Source: Clostridioides sp. ES-S-0054-01 (GTDB lineage: Bacteria > Bacillota > Clostridia > Peptostreptococcales > Peptostreptococcaceae). From it: 64,000 bases of DNA. The DNA lies in NCBI GenBank assembly GCA_021561035.1, contig CP067346.1, positions 3,069,001 to 3,133,000 on the forward strand, read 5' to 3'. Positions 51,013 to 60,213 of this stretch are shown here, one piece after another. Made by a program: the position numbers and the translations under genes. Each line of letters begins with the position of its first letter. Positions within the stretch are counted from its first letter, which is position 1. Under the pieces are notes generated by a model that saw nothing but the letters and a program-made list of their open reading frames with translations, made no database searches and was not told where the DNA came from.

Positions 51013-52982
51013 TATATATTCTCCTCCATTAGCAAATCGTACACTTCTTTTGGTGAAGTTGCACTTAATATGTCATTTATATTTTTTTTATTGTCAATGA
51101 AATCATAAAAAACTTCATATATTTCATCAAGCTCTAAGTTTTTGTCATTTTCTAATGAAATAAAGAAAATAACTTCTACATTTTCACTTCCCCATATAAT
51201 AGGATTTTTTAAAGTTGCAACAGATATATTAGATTTTTTAATATAGCTAGGACTAGCATGAGGTGTAGCTATTGATTGAAAAGATGTATAAGATAAACGT
51301 TCTCTCTCAATTGCACTTTCAGCTATACCTTCTTTTGCAAAACCTTTTTTTACCAAGTTACCTGTTATACATTTAATTGCATCTTCATAATTTGAAACTT
51401 CCATATTTAATAAAATGTTTTCTTCAAATATTAAATTTTTGAAAGATTTATATTTCTTATAAGTATTTCTTGAAATATTCTGTATATTCCTTTCTAATGT
51501 TCTTATATCACTTTCGTTTAAAATAGGGCTAACTACTATTGTTGGAATATTTTCTAACTCTAAATAAATAGTACTTATTACTAAGTCTGCATCAATTTTA
51601 CTGGATACTAATTCTTGCACAGAAAGTATTTTTTCAATTTTTATCCTAGGGAAATATTTTTTTATTCTTGCAGATAATAATCTAGATGAACCTAGTCCTG
51701 TACTACACACCAAAATTACTCTAATACTTTGTGGAAATTCTTTTATTCTTTCCCTAAAAGCTTCAAAATGCAGTGCTATATAAGCACATTCATCATCATT
51801 TATCCTAATATCATATATAAACTCAATTACTTTCTTTAAATCTAAAGCTTGTTCAAATGATAAAGAAAAGTTTTGTTTAATTGTATTTACATATGGATTT
51901 TTAATACTAAGCCCATATGTCAATCTATTTATTGATGAATGGACATGCGTAGTCAATCCATCAATCAAATCCTTGTCATAGGCTGTCTCATACAATGTAT
52001 TTTTAATAATTTCTCGAAGATTTGAGATATTATTTGTATTTGTCTCATAAGGATTAACTGAAGTATTTTTTAATTCAGTAGTATCTCTATGTTGGTTAGC
52101 TGCTACTAAATGTAGATTTATATATCCAATTTCAGATTTTGGCAATAATATAGAAAACTTCTCCTCTAGTTGTGTTGCTAAATAATTGGTATTTAACATT
52201 TGATTATTTTCTATATTCCCAGTATGCAAACTTTCTTCTATATATTCACCTCTTCTAATTCTCTCTACTGCTATGGCTAGATGAATAACCAATGACTGAA
52301 ATTCATAATCAGAAAACTCAAATTCTCTTTCTCTACTGAAGTTCCTAAGAATATCTATAATTATAGATAAATCATCTTCAGAAAAAATACCATTTACATC
52401 TGCTTGTATCTTTTCAAATGCTTGATAAAAGCTTTCTTGCTCTTGCTTAATATACCAGTTTCTACTCCAAAATTTATGTATAAACTTAGCAGTAAGTTGC
52501 CTTTTATCTCTTTCACTTATATTTAACTTTATTCCCTTACTAGGTTTTTTATATATGGAAATTCCTTCATTTTTTAGCAGTTTTTCAACTTCGGCTAAAT
52601 CTCTTTCAATAGTTCCACGACTTATATATAGTTCGTCAGAAAGTTGTTGTATAGTAATATAATCATTACTTTTTAACAGTACTGAATATATATAAATAAC
52701 CCTCTCCTGTCTGGTTGTAGGAATTTGACTTCCTTTATTATCTAGGTAAGGAAGTATTTTTTTTAAATCTCCATCAATATAAACACCTACCTTAGGTTTT
52801 CTCACTAAAGAAAGACCTATCTTTTTAAGCACTACTTGTACTTCTTTAAGAGATTTTGAAACTGTTTTTTCTGAAACATCTAAATCATCTGCTATTGCTT
52901 TTACAGTTGTATGACCTTCTTTTAATAAAAACTTTATTATTTTAATTTCACGATTTTGAATCATATCAGTTAACATTTTCAA
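51012..52982 (-). CDS. PRD-domain transcriptional activator (MtlR/LicR-type) with EIIB and EIIA domains
   Basis: A 656-residue PTS-controlled regulator. Two N-terminal helix-turn-helix units (IIKFLLKEGHTTVKAIADDLDVSEKTVSKSLKEVQ and YITIQQLSDELYISRGTIERDLAEVEKLL), two PRD domains with regulatory His (LVIHLAIAVERIRRGE, YINLHLVAANQH; then LTTHVHSSINRL, ECAYIALHFEAFRER), an EIIB-like domain (RVILVCSTGLGSSRLLSARIKKYF with its Cys) and a C-terminal EIIA-like domain (QSIATPHASPSYIKKS). It should activate these genes when the sugar is present and PTS carbon is short. Start either TTG 52982 or ATG 52976, both near AAGGAG. Confidence 0.93.
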   Translation of the reverse strand: MKMLTDMIQNREIKIIKFLLKEGHTTVKAIADDLDVSEKTVSKSLKEVQVVLKKIGLSLVRKPKVGVYIDGDLKKILPYLDNKGSQIPTTRQERVIYIYSVLLKSNDYITIQQLSDELYISRGTIERDLAEVEKLLKNEGISIYKKPSKGIKLNISERDKRQLTAKFIHKFWSRNWYIKQEQESFYQAFEKIQADVNGIFSEDDLSIIIDILRNFSREREFEFSDYEFQSLVIHLAIAVERIRRGEYIEESLHTGNIENNQMLNTNYLATQLEEKFSILLPKSEIGYINLHLVAANQHRDTTELKNTSVNPYETNTNNISNLREIIKNTLYETAYDKDLIDGLTTHVHSSINRLTYGLSIKNPYVNTIKQNFSLSFEQALDLKKVIEFIYDIRINDDECAYIALHFEAFRERIKEFPQSIRVILVCSTGLGSSRLLSARIKKYFPRIKIEKILSVQELVSSKIDADLVISTIYLELENIPTIVVSPILNESDIRTLERNIQNISRNTYKKYKSFKNLIFEENILLNMEVSNYEDAIKCITGNLVKKGFAKEGIAESAIERERLSYTSFQSIATPHASPSYIKKSNISVATLKNPIIWGSENVEVIFFISLENDKNLELDEIYEVFYDFIDNKKNINDILSATSPKEVYDLLMEENI

Positions 52983-53141
52983 TTTTGCTCCTTCCCCTTG
53001 TCTTTATTTTAATGGAAAATGTTTTTCTAAAAAACTACTAATATTTCCTGATTAAATACGGTAATTTTTATGTATTGAACACTTTGATTTTAGATGATAA
53101 ATTAAAAGCTGTCTAAATTTAATATGAAAGGAAATAACCTA

Positions 53142-53996
53142 ATGCTAACAATAATTATTTCTTTACTTCCTGTAATGGGATGGGGATTAATGCCCATAGT
53201 TGCAAATCTAAAGAAGAGTTCTCCTTATGAACAACTTTTAGGTACCTCCATAAGTGCGTTTATATTTTCCACTATAATAATTTTGGTTATACATCCTGAA
53301 ATTACATTTTTTTCATTTTATATAAGTATGATTTCTGGGATATTCTGGAGTTTAGGTCAACTGATGCAGTTTAAAGCAATCCAAATTTCTAGTGTATCTA
53401 AGGTAATGCCGATTTCAAATGGTTCACAATTAACTTTTACAACATTATTAGCTGTAATCTTATTTAATGAGTGGACTAGTTCTAAAATGTTCTTGATTGG
53501 TTCTTTATCGATATTTTGTATAATAATTGGTATACTTCTTACAAATTATCAAACTAAAAAATCTGCCGATAACAATATGTTAAAATGTGTCGGAATTGTA
53601 TTATTATCCTCTTTATTTTTATCATTATATGTTATAACTAATCAAATATTTTCAATCGAAGGATACAGAATTATATTACCACAATCTGTTGGTATGTTGA
53701 TAACTTCATTTATTATTGTTAAGTATTTTTCTAAAGAGATTGTATATAAAAAAAATGTTTTATTCAATTTAGTTACTGGAATATTGTGGTCAATAGCAAA
53801 TTTAGGTATGTTTATAACGACTAATGTATTGGGAGTTACAATAAGTTTTTCTATTTCTCAAAGCTGTGTAATAGTAGCTACTTTAGGGGGGATTATATTA
53901 TTTAAAGAGAAGAAGAATAAAAAAGAATGGCTTGCTATTTTTATTGGCATAATATTAATCATGTCTGGTGTCCTTATGTTGAGTATTATAAAATAG
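53142..53996 (+). CDS. GRP/EamA-like sugar or metabolite transporter
   Basis: A 284-residue protein with ten membrane segments in two five-helix halves, as in GlcU/RhaT-like glucose and ribose uptake proteins (GRP family): LTIIISLLPVMGWGLMPIVANLKKSSPYEQLLGTS, GIFWSLGQLMQFKAIQISSVSKVMPISNGSQLTFTTLLAVILFNEW and GILWSIANLGMFITTNVLGVTISFSISQSCVIVATLGGIILFKE. Start ATG 53142 follows AAAGGAAATAACCTA; an ATG at 53124 lies upstream of that site. It diverges from the PRD regulator gene (159 bp apart), so it may be co-regulated with the mannosyl system. Confidence 0.82.
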   Translation: MLTIIISLLPVMGWGLMPIVANLKKSSPYEQLLGTSISAFIFSTIIILVIHPEITFFSFYISMISGIFWSLGQLMQFKAIQISSVSKVMPISNGSQLTFTTLLAVILFNEWTSSKMFLIGSLSIFCIIIGILLTNYQTKKSADNNMLKCVGIVLLSSLFLSLYVITNQIFSIEGYRIILPQSVGMLITSFIIVKYFSKEIVYKKNVLFNLVTGILWSIANLGMFITTNVLGVTISFSISQSCVIVATLGGIILFKEKKNKKEWLAIFIGIILIMSGVLMLSIIK

Positions 53997-54092
53997 GTAT
54001 TTATTCACACAAATCTATGCATATTTTTATACATATAAATTAACTGGTTCAATTTATTTTAAATAAATCTAGTTATATCCTTAAAATAATAA

Positions 54093-54154
54093 CATATGTA
54101 TTTATGAAACTAAACTACTCTCTAAAGGAATATTTGTTTCATTAAATACATATG
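54093..54154. other. Imperfect 18/19-bp inverted repeat between convergent genes
   Basis: CATATGTATTTATGAAAC (54093-54110) is mirrored at 54136-54154 by its complement with a single inserted base. The loop is 25 nt. No T-run follows in either direction. It lies between the ends of the transporter and the C_GCAxxG_C_C gene and could act as a joint 3' hairpin. Confidence 0.5.
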
Positions 54155-54249
54155 CTAAAAATTTATAAAACTTTCTACCGTAACTAAAGTGCTAAGTAAT
54201 CTACACTATGAGTAAGTTTGACTTTAAAAATTCATAATCTACTATTCTG

Positions 54250-54717
54250 CTATTTAATATTAAGTTTTTCATCTTCTATAAGTTTATCTGCAACCCATTC
54301 TGTAACTTGACCTGTTATTTTAATACAATGTTCTTTCCTTTCAGGAGACATAAAGTTATCACCATCCCACTTCTTTGTAATAACTCTACAACATGTTGCA
54401 CCATATTCCTTTTTAATATAATCGTGTAAATCCTTAGCATATTCAAACATCTTTGGATTCATAGTTTCACCATGAACTCTTCCATATACAATACCTAAGG
54501 CCATTTCACCTCCAGATATTGCTCCACAAAGACATTGTGATTTTCCAATCCCTATTGGAAATCCTGATGCTAACTTAGTTATCTCTGGACTCAAAGGTTG
54601 TCCTAAAGCATCATTTATCGTTTGAAGAACTGCTTCAGAACAAAAAAACTCTCCCTTTCTAAAGTATTCTTCTGATATTGTTCTAACCTCTTTTAAATAT
54701 TCTTCCTTTGTTTTCAT
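54250..54717 (-). CDS. C_GCAxxG_C_C family redox protein
   Basis: A 155-residue protein with the family pattern: GEFFCSEAVLQTI, then GFPIGIGKSQCLCGAISGGEMALGIVYGR, and ATCCRVITKKW near the C-terminus, giving the Cys-x(n)-GCAxxGG-...-CC arrangement. The family is linked to thiol/Fe-S redox chemistry but lacks an assigned reaction. I use ATG 54717 because GGAGGATAAACAA precedes it; a TTG 15 bases upstream overlaps that site. Monocistronic or with the transporter gene 90 bases upstream. Confidence 0.82.
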   Translation of the reverse strand: MKTKEEYLKEVRTISEEYFRKGEFFCSEAVLQTINDALGQPLSPEITKLASGFPIGIGKSQCLCGAISGGEMALGIVYGRVHGETMNPKMFEYAKDLHDYIKKEYGATCCRVITKKWDGDNFMSPERKEHCIKITGQVTEWVADKLIEDEKLNIK

Positions 54718-54822
54718 TTGTTTATCCTCCAATAAAATTAAGCTAAATTAAACCTCTAGAATTAATGTTACTTCTATCTATCGATATTAATATTTTTATT
54801 AAATATTTATATTTAATAATTT

Positions 54823-55755
54823 TTATTTAGCTTTAGATGTAGTTTCTGATTTACTAAGATATATAATAAATAAAACTAAAACATATAAAATAATCACTGT
54901 AGCAATTATTTCTTCTAGTTTAGAAGCATATAAAACCCAACTTACAGGATGACCTAATTTAGTTAGATAACCATTCATTAGTTTCACACCCATAGCACTT
55001 ATTGCCATAGGGAATGTAAATGCAGCAAAACTTGGATAAAAAGGCAATCTTAATAATTTTGGTAAGTATCCTAAAACTATAATATAAAATACCATTGACA
55101 GTATAAATAGCAAGTATAACATCACGCTATTTTTATCGGAAAAAGAATTAATATATCCAGACAATAATAGTGACCCTGGTGCTGCTAATATAGCTATACT
55201 TGGCAAAGATGCTTCAGGCATTTCCTTGATTATCCATATTCTTTTTAAAACTATTGGTATAAGAACTATATAAGATACAAATCCTATCCAAAAAGCAATC
55301 TTACCAATTAAAAATTGATTAAATGCTGGTGCTGTAACACTGGTTGCAACTATTCCAACATAGACTATATACCAAGATGGAAATACTGATTTTATTGAGA
55401 ATTTAACTAAGAATTTCTTGCTAAACATGACTATCAATACCATATGCCCCACAATTCCTATTCCCCAAATTATAATACCTAACTCTAAAGATAGTGGTTT
55501 TACATATGTAGCAAATATCATTGTTGCCATTGTTATAGTTGGAAATGTACTTGAAATTAAAGGATTTTCTAACTGCTCTTTAACTCCCTTTCTAAGCAAT
55601 ATTATTTTAACTATATAAATTGCGTATAAAATAAATCCTATAAATCCAATTACACTATGTAATGATTCACTATAAGATTGTAATAAGTTACCTAAAGTAA
55701 ATATTGATAAAATTAAACTTGCAATAGGTATAGGATATTTCTTTAGTAAATTCAA
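54823..55755 (-). CDS. TDT-family transporter (SLAC1/TehA-like)
   Basis: A 310-residue membrane protein with ten segments of the tellurite-resistance/dicarboxylate (TDT) family: MNLLKKYPIPIASLILSIFTLGNLLQSYS, KYSIPIASL-type entry, GIIWGIGIVGHMVLIVMFSKKFL, FPSWYIVYVGIVATSVTAPAF and FPSFAAFTFPMAISAMGVK; the aromatic that gates the pore in TehA-like proteins probably lies in the fifth or ninth helix. It carries an anion of unknown identity. Starts at TTG 55755 with AAGGAGGCATAAT in front. Confidence 0.85.
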   Translation of the reverse strand: MNLLKKYPIPIASLILSIFTLGNLLQSYSESLHSVIGFIGFILYAIYIVKIILLRKGVKEQLENPLISSTFPTITMATMIFATYVKPLSLELGIIIWGIGIVGHMVLIVMFSKKFLVKFSIKSVFPSWYIVYVGIVATSVTAPAFNQFLIGKIAFWIGFVSYIVLIPIVLKRIWIIKEMPEASLPSIAILAAPGSLLLSGYINSFSDKNSVMLYLLFILSMVFYIIVLGYLPKLLRLPFYPSFAAFTFPMAISAMGVKLMNGYLTKLGHPVSWVLYASKLEEIIATVIILYVLVLFIIYLSKSETTSKAK

Positions 55756-55796
55756 ATTATGCCTCCTTTGTTACTAAATTATTTGTGTTTTAATTA

Positions 55797-55843
55797 TATA
55801 AAAAAGATGGTCAAATTGACATATTATGACCACCTTTTTTATA
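55797..55843. terminator. Bidirectional terminator between DUF1848 gene and transporter
   Basis: AAAAAGATGGTCA (55801-55813) pairs at 12 of 13 positions with TGACCACCTTTTT (55827-55839); A-runs on one side and T-runs on the other suit both directions. It ends the transcript of the gene stopping at 55908. Confidence 0.88.
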
Positions 55844-55907
55844 TAGAAAATATCTATTAAGTTTAATTTAATTATTACAAGTATCTATATTCTTAATATA
55901 TTTATTT

Positions 55908-56852
55908 TTAATCAAATATACTAATTTGTTTATTCTTATCTATTTTAACAGTCTTCATATCTCTAATGCTTATTTTTGCATCATCTCTTAAAGTACCTAT
56001 AAGTAATTTATTATCTTCTTTATAAAGCCTACAGTTTTCTTCTACTTTCGTATAATTAAAGTTAGCATAACAATACAAACAATAATGTCTACAAGTATTG
56101 TATTGCCCTATATCGACACTTTTAACACATCCACAAATATCTCTTTGTGTACTATCTTTTTTTACATCTACTTCATTACCTATAATTTTTGATATTAACC
56201 TATCATCAATACACTTACTTTTTCCAATCCCAAATTTACTTAAATTATATTCTTCAGAACACATTTCAAGTGTTATACCATGTTTATGAGCAATCTTAGA
56301 AATCTCTTTTGATAATATTTCTATTTCTTTAATTTCTATCTGCTTTATATGTAATGATTTAGTATTAAATTTTGTTTTCTTATATAAATCGATAAAACTT
56401 ATTATACATTTTTCTGTAAATCCATCAATCTGATTACATAAGGCTGCAAATGATTCGATATGATAATCTACTGTGTACTTTTCACTTAAAAAAATTGGGT
56501 CATATCTTAAAATTACTCTTTCTTTGCCTATTTTTCTAGACAATTCCTTAAATGAATCTATTACCTTTCTTTTATCTAAAATACGTGTCTCTACTTCTTT
56601 GCCATATGATGTTATAGTATAGTGAAAATAATATTTATAGTCTTTTAATTTATTTAAATCATGTATCATTGGAGTTACATCCTTTGTCCAAAATACAAAA
56701 CAATCGACAGTATGTGGATTTAACTCTATCTTACTAACCTGCTTTGGATTCATTGGATTAATAACATAGACAAAACCTTCTTCAAGTCTGTTAAAAAACC
56801 ATTTACTATAGAAAGCAGGTATATCAGTTCTTCTACTCACGCTTACTATCAT
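55908..56852 (-). CDS. DUF1848 protein with C-terminal cysteine cluster
   Basis: A 314-residue protein of the DUF1848 family. The start MIVSVSRRTDIPAFYSKWFFNRLEEGFVYVINPMNP is the diagnostic sequence, and CFVFWTKDVTPMIHDLNKLKDYKYYFHYTITSYG continues the TIM-barrel-like core. The C-terminal CGCVKSVDIGQYNTCRHYCLYCYANFN contains CxC and CxxxCxxC, which in such proteins probably binds an Fe-S cluster, and the family is radical-SAM-related. Substrate unknown. It has GGAGGTTAAAT ahead of the ATG and stands alone. Confidence 0.85.
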   Translation of the reverse strand: MIVSVSRRTDIPAFYSKWFFNRLEEGFVYVINPMNPKQVSKIELNPHTVDCFVFWTKDVTPMIHDLNKLKDYKYYFHYTITSYGKEVETRILDKRKVIDSFKELSRKIGKERVILRYDPIFLSEKYTVDYHIESFAALCNQIDGFTEKCIISFIDLYKKTKFNTKSLHIKQIEIKEIEILSKEISKIAHKHGITLEMCSEEYNLSKFGIGKSKCIDDRLISKIIGNEVDVKKDSTQRDICGCVKSVDIGQYNTCRHYCLYCYANFNYTKVEENCRLYKEDNKLLIGTLRDDAKISIRDMKTVKIDKNKQISIFD

Positions 56853-57054
56853 ATTTAACCTCCATAATAATTATGTTCTAATATATTTTAACATAATTAT
56901 AGCTCCAAGTACTTAATTTAATCAAAACCTTTAAAATAATTCCAGTATGATTTATTGGTTTATTTCTAGCATTTAAAATATCCTTATAAGTTTATAACTC
57001 TTTAAAAATAAATATATATTATTCCTAAACTTCTAAAACTAATTTTATAATAAA

Positions 57055-57083
57055 ACTAAAAAAGGTGCTATTTTTAAGCACCC
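57055..57083 (-). terminator. Terminator of the beta-helix gene cluster
   Basis: GGTGCT (57064-57069) pairs with AGCACC (57077-57082); leftwards the stem is followed by TTTTTTTAG. About 105 nt beyond the last beta-helix gene stop. The rest of 56853-57187 is AT-rich with nothing else recognised. Confidence 0.85.
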
Positions 57084-57187
57084 TACAATTTTACTTTTTA
57101 ATAAATTTAATACTCTACAATTATATCAATATCACCTTAAAGGTAAACACTATATATTAAAACTTTATATCATTATATAATACAATT

Positions 57188-58624
57188 TTATTGTAGTTGG
57201 TTTGTTTTATCTGGTTCATGATGTCTATAATAATATACTGTTTCTTTTCCAATTACTTCAGAGCCAAGCTTCTCCCATTTTTCTCCATAGCTAGCTTCTA
57301 TCTGTTCACATTCTGAATCTGTTGATGCTACAATAAGACCATAATTAGCTCTGAATACAGCTATTTCTTCATTTCCATTCTTATAACTCAACCTACCATT
57401 ATTTAACCGTAACAAGTTTCCATTTTTTTGATAATTAAAGTTAATTCCATTAATAATTTCTGGACTAGATGAGTCAATAAATATATAATTGTTAAAGTTA
57501 TTTTGTAACATTAAATTACCTCCTCCATGTACCGATTTAACGATATAATCGTAGGCATCTATATTACATCTCAATGTTAACTTTGGTATTTGAAAAGTTT
57601 TAAATACATAAACTTTATGTTTATATTCTAATCCATCATCCCAGTTGTCCTTATTATCACTGACTAAATTAATATTACATTCTGTAAAATAATTTCCATA
57701 AAATAAAGAATATGCTTCCTCTACCCTACCCTTTATATTTAGATATGTGTCATAATCTGTATTATAATAATATTGTCCACACCTTCTTATAATACCAGAA
57801 AAGTAACTACCTTTCATTGAATCAAATGAAAAACCACAATACCCACATTGGTCAATAGTAATATTATTAATTTTATAACTTCCATATCCCTCATAATTCT
57901 TAACTTGACTACTTATAAGACCAACTTTCTGTATTTTTTCAATCCTTACATTATTTATACTAGTACCAGTCCTAATCCTCATTCCATTTTGACATTTAGA
58001 GATTCTACTATTAGAAATAATTGTGTCTATTCCTGTATCAATACCTAAACCACAAGATGAAACTGTAATATCATTTACAATTGAGTAGTATGGTATCCTA
58101 ATTCCTGTCCCCGAAAAACCACTTATATAGATATTTTCATAATGTCCTAGACCGTTAATCATATTATTACTATTGTCATACATGATTGCCGATACATTAT
58201 TCATCTCAACATTCTTTTCATTCTTATTAATAATCATCTCATAATGATATTTAGGATTACCTTTTGTTGGAGGTTCATCATTAACCTTTATCTCACAACT
58301 ATCAGAATAGAAATTTATATTTTTAATACATTGTTTTTTCCCTGTCAATGTAATAATGCTCATATTTTCTACTCCACGTGTTATAAATTGCGTAGCCTCT
58401 GTAGATGAATCAGAATCACCTTGCAATACAATTTCTTTGTTAATTTTAACACCACTTGTAAATAAGTATTTACCTTTTGGAAAATACAAGACACAAAAAT
58501 CTGTTTCTATTTCATCAATAATATCCTGCAAATCAGGACCTACATTATACATACCATCATTTTTAACACCTCTTTCTACTACATTAATCCATCTTCCATC
58601 TTTAACCCCAGTTCTTCCTTCCAT
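57188..58624 (-). CDS. Right-handed beta-helix protein A (pectate-lyase-like fold)
   Basis: A 478-residue paralogue of the next two genes. It opens with the pectate_lyase_3 signature (DGRWINVVERGVKNDGMYNVGPDLQDIIDE, CVLYFPKGKYLFTSGVKINKEIVLQGDS), continues with regular 20-25 residue turns (ENIYISGFSGTGIRIPYYS, NDITVSSCGLGIDTGID, ISKCQNGMRIRTGTS, INNITIDQCGYCGFSF) and ends in a C-cap SYGEKWEKLGSEVIGKETVYYYRHH. No signal peptide is visible. There is no obvious catalytic Asp/Arg pair of pectate lyases, so binding or spike-like use is as likely as lysis. 163 nt separate it from the next gene. Confidence 0.8.
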   Translation of the reverse strand: MEGRTGVKDGRWINVVERGVKNDGMYNVGPDLQDIIDEIETDFCVLYFPKGKYLFTSGVKINKEIVLQGDSDSSTEATQFITRGVENMSIITLTGKKQCIKNINFYSDSCEIKVNDEPPTKGNPKYHYEMIINKNEKNVEMNNVSAIMYDNSNNMINGLGHYENIYISGFSGTGIRIPYYSIVNDITVSSCGLGIDTGIDTIISNSRISKCQNGMRIRTGTSINNVRIEKIQKVGLISSQVKNYEGYGSYKINNITIDQCGYCGFSFDSMKGSYFSGIIRRCGQYYYNTDYDTYLNIKGRVEEAYSLFYGNYFTECNINLVSDNKDNWDDGLEYKHKVYVFKTFQIPKLTLRCNIDAYDYIVKSVHGGGNLMLQNNFNNYIFIDSSSPEIINGINFNYQKNGNLLRLNNGRLSYKNGNEEIAVFRANYGLIVASTDSECEQIEASYGEKWEKLGSEVIGKETVYYYRHHEPDKTNQLQ

Positions 58625-58787
58625 AATACTATATATTCCTTTCTAATTTACTTAATATCAAAATTTTATGAACCATTAGTAGCAAATCAATTTTTTATAT
58701 TATTCAATTTACACTATCACCAAACCCTTTAGACCATAGTAACTAACTCATTAATAAAACACTTCTATCCAAATACTACATATTTTC

Positions 58788-60188
58788 TTATTTTTCTATC
58801 AACTTATAATAATATACAGTTATTCCAAACTCTACTTTTTCGCCAATTTGCTCCCATGTTCCTCCATAATGAGCAGAAAGTGTATTTTTATTTTTAAGAG
58901 TTGTTGACATAATGTCACCCACCTCTGGTTTATGCATTTTAATAATTTTGTCCTTACTATTTATATATATATTTCCATCTTTTATCTTGACTTTATCTTC
59001 ATAATCTTCTTCAGATATACCAATCCCGTTGATACTACTTAATCTTCCATTATAAAATCTAACAGTTTGTCGCGTATTATTGTATGTTAGATTTCCTTTT
59101 TCTGACCTAATAATACAATCAGTAGCATCTATATTGCATGTTAATAGTACACCCTTAGTTTCAAGTGCCTCTATAATATACACCTTATGCTTATTTTCTT
59201 TGAAATCTTCCCAGTTATCTCCATTGGTATTTGACAAAACTATATTACTTGACTCCAATAAATTTCCATAAAGTAAAGAATATGCTTCTTTAGCTCTACT
59301 GCCTAATTCTAAATAAGTATCATAACTTACATCATAATAATATTGCCCACATCTTGTGATATTTCCTGATATTTGAACATTGGAAATAGAATCAAACCAA
59401 AATCCACAATATCCACATTGGTCAATTGTAACATTTGTAATAAAGTTTAAACCTCTACCAATATTTTTAATCCCAATTTTTTTTATTTCTTCCACTCTCA
59501 TACCATTTATAAAAGTTCCAGTAGAAATTATCATTCCATCAACACAACCCCAAACCTTACTGTTAGCAATAATTGAATTTTCTCCTGTATTAATTCCAAG
59601 CCCTGATGTAAAAACCGTAATATCATTTGCTGTAGAATTATTAGGCATGTCAAGCGCACTTCCAGAAAAACCACTAAAGAAGAGGTTTTCATAATGACCT
59701 GGTTCTCCCTGTTTATCTTCACATACAACAGCTGATATATTTCTATAATTAATGATTACATCATGGTGGAATCTAGGTTTTCCATCTGTTGGAGGTTCAT
59801 GATTAGGTGTCATATCTCTATAACAACTATCTGAATAAAAACAAATACTCTTAATACAGTGTCTTACACTTTTTACTGTTATAATTGCTACATTTTCACT
59901 TTTAGGGCTTTTCATTCCTTTAAAAGTAAACTGTGTTACTCCAGCGGTGTTTTTAGGAACATTTGCCAAAATATAAGAATCCCCACATAAAGTTAATCGT
60001 TTCTTAATCTTAACACCATTTTCAAATAAATATTTTCCTTTTGGAAAATATATGATAGAGTCTTCTGGTGCAGTATCCATAATTTCTTGCAACCTGAAAC
60101 TTACATCTTTTGTTTCATCATTACAAATTCCATAATCTATGACATTAATCCAACCACTTGTATCTTTAATTATTATAGGCTCTTCCAT
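58788..60188 (-). CDS. Right-handed beta-helix protein B (pectate-lyase-like fold)
   Basis: A 466-residue paralogue: SGWINVIDYGICNDETKDVSFRLQEIMDTAPEDSIIYFPKGKYLFENGVKIKKRLTLCGDS at the start, CIKSICFYSDSC, ENLFFSGFSGSALDMPNNSTANDITVFTSGLGINTGENS and VTIDQCGYCGFWFDSI in the helix, and GNITRCGQYYYDVSYDTYLELGSRAKEAYSLLYGNLLESSNIVLSNTNGDNW near the end. The C-terminal tag AHYGGTWEQIGEKVEFGITVYYYK resembles the GGTWEQI region found at the tip of tail-fibre and collar proteins. Only 25 nt lie between it and gene C, so these two form an operon. Confidence 0.8.
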   Translation of the reverse strand: MEEPIIIKDTSGWINVIDYGICNDETKDVSFRLQEIMDTAPEDSIIYFPKGKYLFENGVKIKKRLTLCGDSYILANVPKNTAGVTQFTFKGMKSPKSENVAIITVKSVRHCIKSICFYSDSCYRDMTPNHEPPTDGKPRFHHDVIINYRNISAVVCEDKQGEPGHYENLFFSGFSGSALDMPNNSTANDITVFTSGLGINTGENSIIANSKVWGCVDGMIISTGTFINGMRVEEIKKIGIKNIGRGLNFITNVTIDQCGYCGFWFDSISNVQISGNITRCGQYYYDVSYDTYLELGSRAKEAYSLLYGNLLESSNIVLSNTNGDNWEDFKENKHKVYIIEALETKGVLLTCNIDATDCIIRSEKGNLTYNNTRQTVRFYNGRLSSINGIGISEEDYEDKVKIKDGNIYINSKDKIIKMHKPEVGDIMSTTLKNKNTLSAHYGGTWEQIGEKVEFGITVYYYKLIEK

Positions 60189-60213
60189 TACTCACTACCT
60201 CCTAGTTTCATAA

